This document shows, one piece after another, positions 25,321-34,760 of a stretch of 64,000 bases of DNA. Both the position numbers and the translations under genes were made by a program. Location of the stretch: positions 62,001 through 126,000 of the forward strand of contig NZ_JAPJZK010000003.1 of the NCBI RefSeq assembly GCF_026309355.1, read 5' to 3'. The notes under the pieces are model-generated. The model was not told where the DNA came from. It did no database searches and was given only the letters and a program-made list of their open reading frames with translations. The number at the start of each line of letters is the position of its first letter. Within the stretch, counting starts at the first letter, position 1. The stretch is from Spartinivicinus marinus (GTDB lineage: Bacteria; Pseudomonadota; Gammaproteobacteria; Pseudomonadales; Zooshikellaceae).

Positions 25321-26323
25321 ACATGTTTTAATTCAGGAAGTTCGTTATCAGGATAAACCCTTAGATTTAAGCTGGTTAATCGAAGCGGTTTATATTGAAA
25401 CATTGGATTTATCCGGGCCTAAATTAATCTTAAAATTGAATGATCGTGAAGCGATTTTTCGAGATGATTTAGGCATTAAGCCTTTTGAGACATTAACAGT
25501 TACCCTTGCCGATCCCTACCGACGGGATGAATTAGACACGATAGAGCGCTTTGCGATTCTTACTATGCCCATGGATGCTGAATCCGTTTTAACCCTGAAT
25601 TGTTTGAGTGAGGTGATTTTTCAACTAAAAACCCCGGCTGTGATGGCCCGTTTTTTTGTGGGAGAAGCCCCTGAAAGCGTGGTTAAATCCCTGGTAAATC
25701 ACACAACCATACAATCCAATGCCTTTCCTGCCATCGAGGATTATCATCTATTGCCGGGTATGCGGCCCAGTCGCTTACTTAAGCAAATTGCCCGTGAAAC
25801 AGCAGCGGTGATTCATTATCAACGCCAGCAGTTTACGTTTAAGCCCATTTCAACACTACTTGAAAAAACGGCTCTCATTTCCTACCACTATGACGATGCA
25901 CGCCAGCAAAATCAGATTGTTTCACTCAAAAAAACCAATGCGGATCCACTCATCCAGAGTTTTACGCAACGCCAGTTTACGGGTTGGCACTTAGCTCAAG
26001 GCATTCTTAATTCGAGTAATGCAAATACTACTGATTCGTCCACTGTACCGCGTGAATTGGTAGGATTTAAGAGCCCAATTACGTTAGCCAATTTAAATAC
26101 CCTGTTAACGCCAGCACTGGAATTTACTTGCTTAGGCAATGGAGCGCTGCAAGCGGGTATTACTCTTCAGCTGGTGTTTAATCGTAACCATACGGAACTA
26201 CCGATTGATGAAAGTTTACCCGACAAAGTGATTATTCAGTCAGTGGCACATCGCTATTCCGCCCAAAAATACCAATGCCGGGTTAAAACCTGTTTGCCTT
26301 TAAACAATGAACAATACCACTGA
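25298..26323 (+). CDS. baseplate hub protein, gpD/gp27-like
   Basis: 341 residues. It starts at TTG inside the previous gene and overlaps the spike gene by 17 bases. The order is typical of hub proteins: an early FEHVLIQEVRYQDKPLDLSWLIEAVYIET domain, LLPGMRPSRLLKQIARETAAVIHYQ in the middle, and a beta-rich end (GALQAGITLQLVF, then VAHRYSAQKYQCRVKT). It would form the trimeric hub that holds the spike at the tube end. Confidence 0.65.
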   Translation: MAANPAFEHVLIQEVRYQDKPLDLSWLIEAVYIETLDLSGPKLILKLNDREAIFRDDLGIKPFETLTVTLADPYRRDELDTIERFAILTMPMDAESVLTLNCLSEVIFQLKTPAVMARFFVGEAPESVVKSLVNHTTIQSNAFPAIEDYHLLPGMRPSRLLKQIARETAAVIHYQRQQFTFKPISTLLEKTALISYHYDDARQQNQIVSLKKTNADPLIQSFTQRQFTGWHLAQGILNSSNANTTDSSTVPRELVGFKSPITLANLNTLLTPALEFTCLGNGALQAGITLQLVFNRNHTELPIDESLPDKVIIQSVAHRYSAQKYQCRVKTCLPLNNEQYH

Positions 26324-27041
26324 GTTAAATCCTCCCCTCTCACCAAGTCATTATCACGGCCAGGTTATTAATACCGATGACCCGAAAAAATGCCAGCGGG
26401 TACAGGTACAGATTTTAGGATTAACCGAAGGGGTGCCAACAGACAAATTACCCTGGGCCGAATATTTATTACCCATTGGTGCTCGTTATAACGCTGGCAG
26501 TTTTACTCCAGTACAGGTAGGTGACTGGGTTTGGGTGGATTTTCCGTATATCAGCCATGGTCAACCCGATACACGACGCCCGCGGATTATTGGCAGCGCG
26601 CACTTTTGTCCAGAAGGGCAGCCCAATACCCCACATGAGTCGTGGGCGGGGCCTGAATCCTTTAATCATCAACGTACTGATGAAGAGCCCAAGCCAACTG
26701 CAGCACAATATCACCAATCATCCGTGATTACACAGCATGGGATTACTGTCGAGTATGAACCGCCAGGTTGTTACCGTGTCACACATCGCGCAACCGGCAC
26801 CGCTTTTGAGTTAAACGAGCAAGGTGTCGTATTACACAGTGAACAAAAAGCCTTGTTTTCCAGCAAAACCAACACCAAACTGATTGCGGGTAATCAATTA
26901 ACCATTAATGTCTTAGCCGGCGATACCATCTTGAATGTGCAAAGCGGCAATCTATCCATTAAATCGGCAAAAAACATTATTTTTGAAGCAGGACAAAATT
27001 TTATTGTGAAGGCGAAAAAATTTATTGAGGAGTTGGGGTAA
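26307..27041 (+). CDS. central spike protein with gp5-type OB domain
   Basis: 244 residues. The N-terminal OB fold reads DPKKCQRVQVQILGL, VQVGDWVWVDFPY and RRPRIIGSAHF, as in T4 gp5 and P2 gpV. From about residue 150 onward short beta repeats form the needle (FELNEQGVVLHSE, LTINVLAGDTILNVQSGNLSIKSAKNIIFEAG). No lysozyme domain is present. The spike pierces the outer membrane, and the PAAR tip follows at the next base. Confidence 0.88.
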   Translation: MNNTTELNPPLSPSHYHGQVINTDDPKKCQRVQVQILGLTEGVPTDKLPWAEYLLPIGARYNAGSFTPVQVGDWVWVDFPYISHGQPDTRRPRIIGSAHFCPEGQPNTPHESWAGPESFNHQRTDEEPKPTAAQYHQSSVITQHGITVEYEPPGCYRVTHRATGTAFELNEQGVVLHSEQKALFSSKTNTKLIAGNQLTINVLAGDTILNVQSGNLSIKSAKNIIFEAGQNFIVKAKKFIEELG

Positions 27042-27334
27042 TGCCGGCTATTGCAATATTAGGCTCCATCTGTAGTGGTCATGGCTGTTGGCCACCTCGT
27101 GCAAACAGTGAAGGCGACCCCCTGCATACCATCAACGGAAAACCAGTGCATTGTAAGGGGCATCGCTGGCTACCCCACACCTGTCCTACCATACCTGAAA
27201 CGCATGCTGGCGTGACTTCAAGTGGCAGTCCCAACCATATTATTAATGGCAAACCTTTAGCGCGGGTTGGTGATAGTATCAGTTGTGGACCGACAATTGC
27301 GACAGGAGAGTCGCTTCACCAAGTCAAAGAGTAA
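27041..27334 (+). CDS. PAAR-domain spike tip
   Basis: 97 residues with PAAR repeats: SICSGHGC, INGKPVHCKGHRW, TSSGSPNHIINGKPLARVGDSISCG. Histidines and cysteines would bind the metal at the point of the needle. It is short, with no toxin extension, and overlaps the spike stop by one base, so the two are made together. Confidence 0.9.
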   Translation: MPAIAILGSICSGHGCWPPRANSEGDPLHTINGKPVHCKGHRWLPHTCPTIPETHAGVTSSGSPNHIINGKPLARVGDSISCGPTIATGESLHQVKE

Positions 27335-27578
27335 TCAATTGTAAGAAGCCGATAAATTAGACAATAACTGTACTCTATTAAACAGATTAATACTGATACA
27401 AAAAATAATTACTACAAGTGTAAATATTCATGCCTGTTGTGCCGTATATAGGATACAATTGGTATTCTTTTTTGTGTTGTTGCCAGTAAGGAATACAGTA
27501 TGCGATTTATCCATTGGCATATAAAAATGGAATCAATTCATTTTGCTTTCCCCCAATTAAACTCCCCTCATTTTTAAT

Positions 27579-28193
27579 ATGAATACTTATAAGCACGCCT
27601 TAATATCGGTTAAACACTGGGGAGGATGTATTGATGACTACTATCCAATCCATGATTTTATCGATAGCACAAAGGCTCTATGCAGTGATAGTCGACACCG
27701 TATACTCCATACTTTATGGGGAATAAGGGAAATTGTTGTACCTGTATTTGGCAATACCATTACCAATAGTGATAGCAAGACAGTTGATGTCAAAGACTTA
27801 TGTGAAAAAGACCATTTATTAATCGATTATCACTACCGATTTATTCCTACTCTATCAGACTTTGTTGAATTAATTGATACTTCAGCCATCCCCAACTGGA
27901 CAACAACCATTAATACAATGCATGGCTTGTATGCTGAAAACCCAGCCGTGAGCAAACTATTAATGTCTCCCTTAGCCAATACAGGCAAGCTTGCATCGTT
28001 GTTGTTCACACATAATAGCTGGTTTATCAATGAGATTTTACCGCTAGTGATGGGAACGCAGCCACTACTCACTGAATTTGCTATCTCGCCAAATGATATT
28101 TTTAATAACATGGATTTTGAGTTATGGCTGAATAATGGCTCTGCTCCGCCGCCCAGTGCTGTCAAACTTCAAAAAACTAAAGTCGCTGTATAA
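27579..28193 (+). CDS. DUF6915-type protein, possible moron
   Basis: 204 residues. The first 110 match the DUF6915 pattern: HALISVKHWGGCIDDYYPIHDFIDSTKALCSDSRHRILHTLWGI, then GNTITNSDSKTVDVKDLCEKDHLLIDY and RFIPTLSDFVELI. The rest is helical and unfamiliar. Function unknown. It lies between the PAAR gene and the capsid module and, with the next gene, forms a two-gene insert not needed for virion assembly in related phages. Confidence 0.65.
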   Translation: MNTYKHALISVKHWGGCIDDYYPIHDFIDSTKALCSDSRHRILHTLWGIREIVVPVFGNTITNSDSKTVDVKDLCEKDHLLIDYHYRFIPTLSDFVELIDTSAIPNWTTTINTMHGLYAENPAVSKLLMSPLANTGKLASLLFTHNSWFINEILPLVMGTQPLLTEFAISPNDIFNNMDFELWLNNGSAPPPSAVKLQKTKVAV

Positions 28194-28237
28194 TCCCGTT
28201 AAATTTACGCTTTTGAAATTCAAATGGTGCCACATTT

Positions 28238-29017
28238 ATGAGCCAAAAAAGTTATGTCATTCGCAAACTTGCCTTTCACTACAATGACGAATGTTCCTAT
28301 GTACATTGTTCAGGGGGAATAGAAGCTTATTTTCAAGATAAAGAAGAAGCCACCCAACGTTACAAAGCATTAGAGTGCAAAGCATTTAGAAATGAAGATT
28401 TATTTGATTTAGAGCAACTGCACCCATGTGGTGATGGTGACGAAGAAACTTGGCTGGCATTAAATAACTATTTTGTTGAGTCTTTTGGTGAACCCTTCCT
28501 GGAACCTGATGATGAAGGCAATTATGACTTTTATCATGATGTAGAAATCTATATACCAGATCATGCAACTGATGATCAAATATGGACTATCAGGGAGATG
28601 ACAGGTATTCGTTTTCATGAGCTAGCAGAATTCGATCGCCCTGAACCAGTATTTTATACCATATGGTTACCAACACAAAATGAATACTACGGTTACGATG
28701 AAGAAGCACCTCGTCTCTTCAATAGCTATGACTATGCACTTCGTGTTGTTAAGAACAGTAGTTACCTGTTTAATGAAGATATTGTATTGAAAGGGGAATT
28801 AGAAGATCTCAGTAACCAGCCGATACTGCTTGAAGCACTCATAAGTAAACACTCTGGTTTATCGAGAACAAAACGATCTAAAAATTTAAAGATAAAAAAG
28901 GATGGAGAAACGCTCGTTGTTGTGAATGACTTGCTAAAACAACCTTTATTTGAAATCAAAGAATATTCGATAGAAGATGCCAAAAAAATTGACCATAGTA
29001 TGTATGAAGAAATGTAA
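28238..29017 (+). CDS. unknown acidic protein, possible moron
   Basis: 259 residues, strongly acidic in the first two thirds (GDGDEETWLALNNYF, LEPDDEGNYDFYHDVEIYIPDHATDDQ) with a basic tail (RTKRSKNLKIKK). There is no signal peptide or membrane helix. No family recognised. It sits 44 bases after the DUF6915 gene and is closed by a terminator, so the pair is a separate unit. Confidence 0.55.
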   Translation: MSQKSYVIRKLAFHYNDECSYVHCSGGIEAYFQDKEEATQRYKALECKAFRNEDLFDLEQLHPCGDGDEETWLALNNYFVESFGEPFLEPDDEGNYDFYHDVEIYIPDHATDDQIWTIREMTGIRFHELAEFDRPEPVFYTIWLPTQNEYYGYDEEAPRLFNSYDYALRVVKNSSYLFNEDIVLKGELEDLSNQPILLEALISKHSGLSRTKRSKNLKIKKDGETLVVVNDLLKQPLFEIKEYSIEDAKKIDHSMYEEM

Positions 29018-29039
29018 CTGGTTTTTCTAGGTAATAAAT

Positions 29040-29075
29040 ACAAACAAGCCTCGGTGATGGGGCTTGTTTATATCA
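29040..29075 (+). terminator. terminator after the two-gene insert
   Basis: AAACAAGCC and GGCTTGTTT form a 9-bp perfect stem around TCGGTGATG, with a T-rich end. Confidence 0.75.
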
Positions 29076-29179
29076 TTTATTATATAACTGAGCCAGCTCA
29101 CTATAGCGTTGTTCCTTAATCTTTGCCAATAGCAAATGTCTCAAATCCTGTAAGCAATTTACGATATTTAAATAACTGC

Positions 29180-29224
29180 AATATTTTTCAGTCAGCGGGT
29201 GGTTTTAATCTTCTATGTTAGGGT
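29180..29224 (+). promoter_or_regulatory. late-type promoter element, copy 3 (diverged)
   Basis: AATATTTTTCAGTC (ends 29193) and, 25 bases on, TAGGGT (29219-29224). It is weaker than the other copies but has the same spacing, and it lies 40 bases before the major capsid gene. Confidence 0.45.
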
Positions 29225-29263
29225 GGTGCTCTATCAGTCTGATACCCGGAGTATTCACCTGCT

Positions 29264-30823
29264 ATGGTCGCAACGATCACCCAATACCACAACCGAATTA
29301 ATACCATTAATGAAAAAGCCGCCCTATTCCGCCAGGCGGTAATCAATCCCCAAGTTGAATCCGCTAACACCAACCGATTTATTACTGACAACGCCGAACG
29401 TAACAGCCAGTTAAAAGCCGTTGTTAAAGATACGATTTTTGATGCGGCAGGCGAGCAAGGCCCTTTATTGTTAGGGGTTACTGCGAATGCCGTGCGTGCT
29501 TATTATGATCAGCGCGGCTGTTTACCCTCTGCGGAAATGATGGCCAGTGCCTATCACACCATCGAAAATATGCTGGTGAATACTGCTAACCATAAAATTA
29601 TGGATGCGGCGACATCGACCAGTGAAGGCATTATAAAGCGTAATCACCAGGTCGCGTTAATAGTGCCTACCATGTTGACCAGTATTACCAATGATATGGT
29701 CACGCATATTCCACCCAATTACGATAAATCGGAAATTTTTGCGATTACCCGACGGGCAGGGTCTACCTTTGGTGACCTGAAAAAAGGTGATCTCATTGAC
29801 TATTCGTTCCATGGTCAGTATTCCTCCATGAATCAGCGACAGCCCGTGGCGACTGGGGATGGTACTACTAAGGAGTTCACCAAAAGTATTGGTATGCCTG
29901 TGCGTAAAGAGCTGGTACGGGTTTACCATGATCGTAACCTGGTAGCCGAAGATTTAAATGGTCGTGGATTATTGTCTGGGCATTTCGTTGATGCTGATGG
30001 CCAGGCCGTGACGGTGACAGGTTCTGTCGACCATGATAATGGTGGGATTACCATTAATTTTTCAGTACCGCCTAAAAATGGCATTGAAATTCATGTGGCG
30101 TATGATGTCTCTATCGAAAAAGACCCATCATTAATTCCTAAAATTGATCATGAAATGGAGTCCTGGATCGTCTATCCGCACGAATCCGCAATTGCGGCCA
30201 GCGCGACCATTCAAGCAGTATTCAGCGCCCGTCGTGAGTTCAGTATTGACCTGAATGCATTAAATTTCAGTTCGGCTAAAAACATTCTCGCCGCTGAAAA
30301 AGACCGCCGCCGTTTAATCGATATGTATTTCTTTGCCATGGGTAATCGTCAATGGAAATACACGGTCCCCAGTGCCCTTAAATTCACTGATCATTATGAA
30401 ACTCTACGCCAGACCTTTTATGAAATCAGCCAGGATTTAATGTACCGCACTAAAAAAAGTGGTTTGGTGGGGATTATTGCTGGCCCCAAAGCCTCCGCGT
30501 TATTGAAGTCGATTGGTGCTCCCCATGTAAAAATGGCCCCCGGTTATCGTCATACCCCTCAACCCCATTATGTGGGCAAGGTGTTTGAATTTGATTTTAA
30601 AGAAGATCCGTTTGCCCCTGACTGGCAAATCTTCTGTTATGCCAAGGGTCGCGATCATGGTGATTCGGGTTATGTGGCAGCCGATGCGATCAGTGCCATT
30701 AATTACCAGCACCCGATTGATGAAAAATTACGCCATAGTAATACCCTGTATGAATTAGCCTACCGGGATTTGCACCCTAAAAATGGCCGAACCTATTACA
30801 CCCTACTCACCTTAGTGCCTTAA
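29264..30823 (+). CDS. major capsid protein (T4 gp23 / P1 gp23 type)
   Basis: 519 residues. Features of HK97-fold capsid proteins of large myoviruses include a helical N-arm, FSARREFSIDLNALN before the spine helix region, GLVGIIAGPKASALLKSIGAP, and the late P-loop-like GRDHGDSGYVAADAISAI before a C-terminal strand. An insert at about 200-300 is beta-rich and may be a surface domain. It is followed by a small gene and the tail sheath, the same pairing as capsid and sheath in P1 (genes 23 and 22). Confidence 0.8.
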   Translation: MVATITQYHNRINTINEKAALFRQAVINPQVESANTNRFITDNAERNSQLKAVVKDTIFDAAGEQGPLLLGVTANAVRAYYDQRGCLPSAEMMASAYHTIENMLVNTANHKIMDAATSTSEGIIKRNHQVALIVPTMLTSITNDMVTHIPPNYDKSEIFAITRRAGSTFGDLKKGDLIDYSFHGQYSSMNQRQPVATGDGTTKEFTKSIGMPVRKELVRVYHDRNLVAEDLNGRGLLSGHFVDADGQAVTVTGSVDHDNGGITINFSVPPKNGIEIHVAYDVSIEKDPSLIPKIDHEMESWIVYPHESAIAASATIQAVFSARREFSIDLNALNFSSAKNILAAEKDRRRLIDMYFFAMGNRQWKYTVPSALKFTDHYETLRQTFYEISQDLMYRTKKSGLVGIIAGPKASALLKSIGAPHVKMAPGYRHTPQPHYVGKVFEFDFKEDPFAPDWQIFCYAKGRDHGDSGYVAADAISAINYQHPIDEKLRHSNTLYELAYRDLHPKNGRTYYTLLTLVP

Positions 30824-30899
30824 GCGGCACTGAGTTAATGAGTTATTTTTTGATTCTTTTTTTTTCGATTGTTTTTAATTATTTTTTGGAGTGTAGGCT

Positions 30900-31157
30900 A
30901 TGGCAACTCGCCGCAAAAATACGTCAACTGACACCGCTACTGAAGATAAACCCGAGTCAGCCGAACGCTTTTTTGAAGTGGTTTTTAAAAATGCCAGTGT
31001 GTCACCGTTGGAATGCACCTTGAGTAAACGTCGAATCTGGATTGCTGGGCATGCGAATACTGCCCCGGATATTTTTACAGAATCAGAAGTCGTGCATTTA
31101 AAAGAAGTGTTAAAAGGTTTTCCAGCGATTACCATGCGTATTGATGAGGTGGCATGA
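30900..31157 (+). CDS. small protein between capsid and sheath
   Basis: 85 residues, with a clear GGAG ribosome site. The basic start (MATRRKNTSTDTATEDK) is followed by a compact beta-alpha part (ERFFEVVFKNASVSPLECTLSKRRIWIAGHAN). It may be a decoration or cement protein, judged only by size and place. It overlaps the sheath gene by four bases. Confidence 0.6.
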   Translation: MATRRKNTSTDTATEDKPESAERFFEVVFKNASVSPLECTLSKRRIWIAGHANTAPDIFTESEVVHLKEVLKGFPAITMRIDEVA

Positions 31158-32974
31158 TTAGTCAAACCATAACGGAGAGTGCGGGAATTACCGTACTCAA
31201 ACCCATTGATAACAATATTTCGCTCACGGGCAGCAGTCAGACCATTGGTGCAACAGTCGTAGCAGCCTCGCAAGGCCCGGTCGGTAAGCCGGTCACGGTT
31301 ACGGCGGATAATTGGCAATCGATTTTTGGCAAGCCTTTACCCATGTCCGCCGGTACCAAAGCCGAGGGCTTACGGCATCTGAAGGATGCATTAACTGAGT
31401 GTGCTGCCTGTCAGGTCGTTCGTGTGGTTGGCACTGGGGCACAATTTCCAAGCCTGGCATTTCCGGTAAAACCCGAAGCCCCCGCCGCTAAAGATTATAA
31501 AGTCACCATACAATCCACACCGATAGTTGAAAGCGACACCATTAAAATACTGCTATCGTCGTCTGCTTTAGATTTTACTGTGAGTGCTACTGAAGCAGAT
31601 GGCTGGACCGTAGACATTAACAGTCAGCTGTATAACCTGCACCATTTTCAGCATGGCGCTACCCCGGTATTGTGGATTGCTAAAGACGACAGTCTCAATC
31701 TGGAAGCCATGACCAGTGGCACCAAGCTGGTGATTCATGGCAAGGCCCAGCAAACGTCACCTGACGTATTAACCGCGAGCCACCCTTATGGCACTGAGAT
31801 GGCAGTGGCTCAGGATTACTGGTTAGTGGTGTGGCCGGTGGATGGTCATCCCAGTGATCACCGCCGAGTGGAAATTACCGCCCTGGATGATGTTGACCAG
31901 CGTTTTACCCTGGCTTTTTATGAAGATCACTATGGCCAATCGCAGTTAGTAGAATCCTACCAGGTAGGCATTGATACTGATGATATTGATGATCAGGGCT
32001 TAAGTGCTTATGCGCCGACTGTTTTAGAAGAACGTTCTTCCCGGTTTCGGTGTCAGGTGGCGTACAACGCCCGCTGGGCTGATGTAATGCCATTGCGTGG
32101 CGCTTTTACAGGTGGCAGTAATGGTGAATCACCCACCACTGAGCAATGGATCGAAGCATGGTCACGCCTTAAATCCGATGATGTCAGCTTTGATTTATTG
32201 TTTGCCGCTGGTCAATACGATACCGCAGTATTAGCTCATGCGATTGAGATTGCTGAAGGCCGATTAACTCAATTGAAACTGGATGTTCCCCCTTACTTAA
32301 CGGAAAGTGCCGCACTTAAATGGCTGGAAGATGCCAATTTGGAAAGCTATCAGGCGCAGGCGATACATTACCCCTATAAAGCGAATGATGAATGGTACGG
32401 TGGTAAAAGTTTGTGGGGCGCATCTGGTGCATTGGTGGCAGCCAAGGCCCGTTGTTATGCGACACCGACCGGCCATGGCGCTGTTTCGGGTGCTCATTAT
32501 ACGGCAGCGGGTGAAAGCCGCGGCCTCATTAATCGGCGTGGGATCGAGCCCTTACACAGCACCGGTTTTGTATTACCGGATGAGCGCGTAGAGGCTCGGA
32601 TGAATCCGGTTGATAAAGGAAAATTTATTAATGACTGTTTAAATCTCTGGCCCAAAAATAATTATTTACGGTTTGAACATGTGGTGGCGGTTTTAAATGC
32701 CATTTCCCATGAATTTATTCAGGCGGCGAGTGTCGCCAAGTTTGAACCCGATGGGCTAACCCTCTCGTTATTAACCACCTTAGCCAATGACATTTGTCAG
32801 CGCCGGGTAGATGCCGGCGCGTTTGTGAATCCCCGAAACCCCGAGCGTGATGGGGAAAACCCGTTTCGTATTGATATTAAACAACTGGAAATTGATCTTT
32901 GGCAAGTCGAGGTGAGTTTTGCACCCACCGGTGTGGCTCGTCGCATTGCCCTGCAACCCAAATTAATGCGCTAA
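31154..32974 (+). CDS. contractile tail sheath protein
   Basis: 606 residues. The start (GITVLKPIDNNISLTGSSQTIGATVVAASQGPVGKPVTV) and the C-terminal domain (RFEHVVAVLNAISHEFIQAA, then NPFRIDIKQLEIDLWQVEVSFAPTGVARRI) are characteristic of sheath proteins, where the C-terminal domain and linker arms mesh neighbouring subunits. The middle holds protruding domains. It contracts around the tube to drive injection. Confidence 0.9.
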   Translation: MISQTITESAGITVLKPIDNNISLTGSSQTIGATVVAASQGPVGKPVTVTADNWQSIFGKPLPMSAGTKAEGLRHLKDALTECAACQVVRVVGTGAQFPSLAFPVKPEAPAAKDYKVTIQSTPIVESDTIKILLSSSALDFTVSATEADGWTVDINSQLYNLHHFQHGATPVLWIAKDDSLNLEAMTSGTKLVIHGKAQQTSPDVLTASHPYGTEMAVAQDYWLVVWPVDGHPSDHRRVEITALDDVDQRFTLAFYEDHYGQSQLVESYQVGIDTDDIDDQGLSAYAPTVLEERSSRFRCQVAYNARWADVMPLRGAFTGGSNGESPTTEQWIEAWSRLKSDDVSFDLLFAAGQYDTAVLAHAIEIAEGRLTQLKLDVPPYLTESAALKWLEDANLESYQAQAIHYPYKANDEWYGGKSLWGASGALVAAKARCYATPTGHGAVSGAHYTAAGESRGLINRRGIEPLHSTGFVLPDERVEARMNPVDKGKFINDCLNLWPKNNYLRFEHVVAVLNAISHEFIQAASVAKFEPDGLTLSLLTTLANDICQRRVDAGAFVNPRNPERDGENPFRIDIKQLEIDLWQVEVSFAPTGVARRIALQPKLMR

Positions 32975-32993
32975 TTTTTTGAGGAATTTATTT

Positions 32994-33635
32994 ATGTTTG
33001 ATACCGGCTCCCCTGGTGATTTACAAACGACAGATATCGACTATTGGTGTCTGGATAATAGCAACCCATTAATTATGGATAGCATTATTGACCAATTTGG
33101 GGATCAACAATTACGGGCAAGTGCCATGGCTAGCGCGTTAGCCTGGGTAGAAAATGATGAAGTGACCCCGGATGCACTGACCGAAATTGTCTCCGGGATG
33201 GCGGACGTTGCTATTGAGGATGATATCACCCAACCGGAAGAAGATTATTATGAAGATTTAACCCGTGAAACGGCTATTGCCCTTACAGCATTAGGGGCTG
33301 AAAATCGGGATGTGAAAACCCTCTTTGAACGCCAGGATGAAGCCAGTGCGTTAACCGTCGCTCAGCAAATTGAAGATAAACTCAGCACCGAGCCTAAAGA
33401 CGACGGTACCTTAGTCGCTGAATACGCCATTATCCGTCCAGAGCCGGTGATGGATAAAGCCGAACGACGTGTCATTGATGGCAAGATTGTCCTGAAAAAA
33501 ATCCCTGTTCGTAAACGCCGGATGACGGCTGCGCAAAAAGCCGCCTTGAAAAAAGCACGACGCAAGGCACACAGTGCCGCCGCCAAACGGGCACGGGCCA
33601 AAGCCATGAAGTTGCGGTCACAGCGAGGCTTGTAA
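32994..33635 (+). CDS. virion protein with lysine/arginine-rich tail
   Basis: 213 residues from ATG 32994, chosen because TGAGGA lies ahead of it. The first two thirds are acidic and helical. The last 45 residues are extremely basic (AAQKAALKKARRKAHSAAAKR, ending KAMKLRSQRGL), suited to binding DNA or an acidic partner. It lies between sheath and tube genes, so it is a neck, tail-completion or DNA-contacting structural protein. Family not named. Confidence 0.55.
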   Translation: MFDTGSPGDLQTTDIDYWCLDNSNPLIMDSIIDQFGDQQLRASAMASALAWVENDEVTPDALTEIVSGMADVAIEDDITQPEEDYYEDLTRETAIALTALGAENRDVKTLFERQDEASALTVAQQIEDKLSTEPKDDGTLVAEYAIIRPEPVMDKAERRVIDGKIVLKKIPVRKRRMTAAQKAALKKARRKAHSAAAKRARAKAMKLRSQRGL

Positions 33636-33639
33636 TTAA

Positions 33640-34242
33640 ATGGCTGGGCTCTGGCAACAAGGGGAGCTGACGCAAGTGGGGCTGAATGACAATCGGATCA
33701 GCCCTTACTTAAAATGTTGGATTCATCAACATACCACATTGGTAGTAGGTGCCATTGGTGAGGGTACCACCAAAGACATCAGTGCCACCTGGTCCAGCCC
33801 TTTTGAAACTGATTCGCTCGGCGCACAAGAGCCGGTCCAGAAATCCGCTGGGTTAACTCAATCGTTAACCGGGCTAACATCGGTCACCACCTTGAATAGC
33901 CAGCAGGTATGGGAAGGTAATCAGCCTCATCAGTTTACGTTGAGCTTGCAATTGTATGCCTTAGTTGACCCTAAAAATGAAGTCGAAGCGGCCATTAAAG
34001 CGCTGGAGTTAATGGCCACACCTGACGTTAATGATTTAGTGCCACTGGGCCGCAAACCCGAATCTGTCTGGATTAATATTGGTCGCAATGTGATGTGTGG
34101 GCCTTGCGTGATTGAAAGCTTGCAAGTGCCGCTCGATGGGCCACGGGATAAAAACGGTTACTTATTAGAGGCACTGGTACAGCTATCTATAAAAACCGAA
34201 AAAATGCTGGCCCGTCGTGATATCCCTGCCACCTATGGTTAA
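33640..34242 (+). CDS. tail tube / baseplate junction-like protein
   Basis: 200 residues. SPFETDSLGAQEP, then TTLNSQQVWEGNQPHQFTLSLQLYALVDPKNEVEAAIKALELM, and WINIGRNVMCGPCVIESLQVPLDG follow the pattern of gp48-like proteins that join the tube to the baseplate. It would cap or start the tube. Translation continues directly into the tube gene. Confidence 0.65.
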   Translation: MAGLWQQGELTQVGLNDNRISPYLKCWIHQHTTLVVGAIGEGTTKDISATWSSPFETDSLGAQEPVQKSAGLTQSLTGLTSVTTLNSQQVWEGNQPHQFTLSLQLYALVDPKNEVEAAIKALELMATPDVNDLVPLGRKPESVWINIGRNVMCGPCVIESLQVPLDGPRDKNGYLLEALVQLSIKTEKMLARRDIPATYG

Positions 34243-34271
34243 TGGTTTTATTTTCTGGAGTAACAGTGATT

Positions 34272-34760
34272 ATGTCACGTATACCCAATGTTAAAGGCGA
34301 TATTCCCTTATTAAAACGTGCTTACTCAAAAAACGTGGCCATGGGTGAGCGTGCGGTGGCGTCTGATTTTGAGATGACCATCAAAGGCTATGAGGATTTA
34401 ACCGTATTAGTCCGTACCGCCCAATTACCCGAGATTTCCCGCGGCGAGCCGGTGGAGGACTTTGGTTTATACGGCCAGGGTTTTCAGCAATACGGTGCCG
34501 TGAAACGGGACGGTGATATTACCGTGAATATGGTGGAGTTAAAAACCGGCCTGGTCCAAGACACTTTATTTGAAATTATTGAGCAGAAAAAATACGTCAC
34601 TATTGAAATGGTGTTAGTCGGGGAAGGTCAACAGCGCCGAGGCTGGCAACTGGAAGACTGTATTGTAAAAGCCGATCCTGGGGAATTAGATACGTCTAAC
34701 CGGGTGGGTACCGTCCAAATTCCAATCACCATTCACTACAACTGGTGTGAACGCCTATGA
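34272..34760 (+). CDS. tail tube protein (gp19-like)
   Basis: 162 residues from ATG 34272, which has TGGAG ahead. The open frame extends to 34242, but that part overlaps the previous stop. The beta-barrel pattern (SDFEMTIKGYEDLTVLVRTAQLPEI, GDITVNMVELKTG, and the closing VGTVQIPITIHYNWCERL) fits contractile-tail tube proteins, which stack as hexamers to form the DNA channel. Confidence 0.78.
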   Translation: MSRIPNVKGDIPLLKRAYSKNVAMGERAVASDFEMTIKGYEDLTVLVRTAQLPEISRGEPVEDFGLYGQGFQQYGAVKRDGDITVNMVELKTGLVQDTLFEIIEQKKYVTIEMVLVGEGQQRRGWQLEDCIVKADPGELDTSNRVGTVQIPITIHYNWCERL

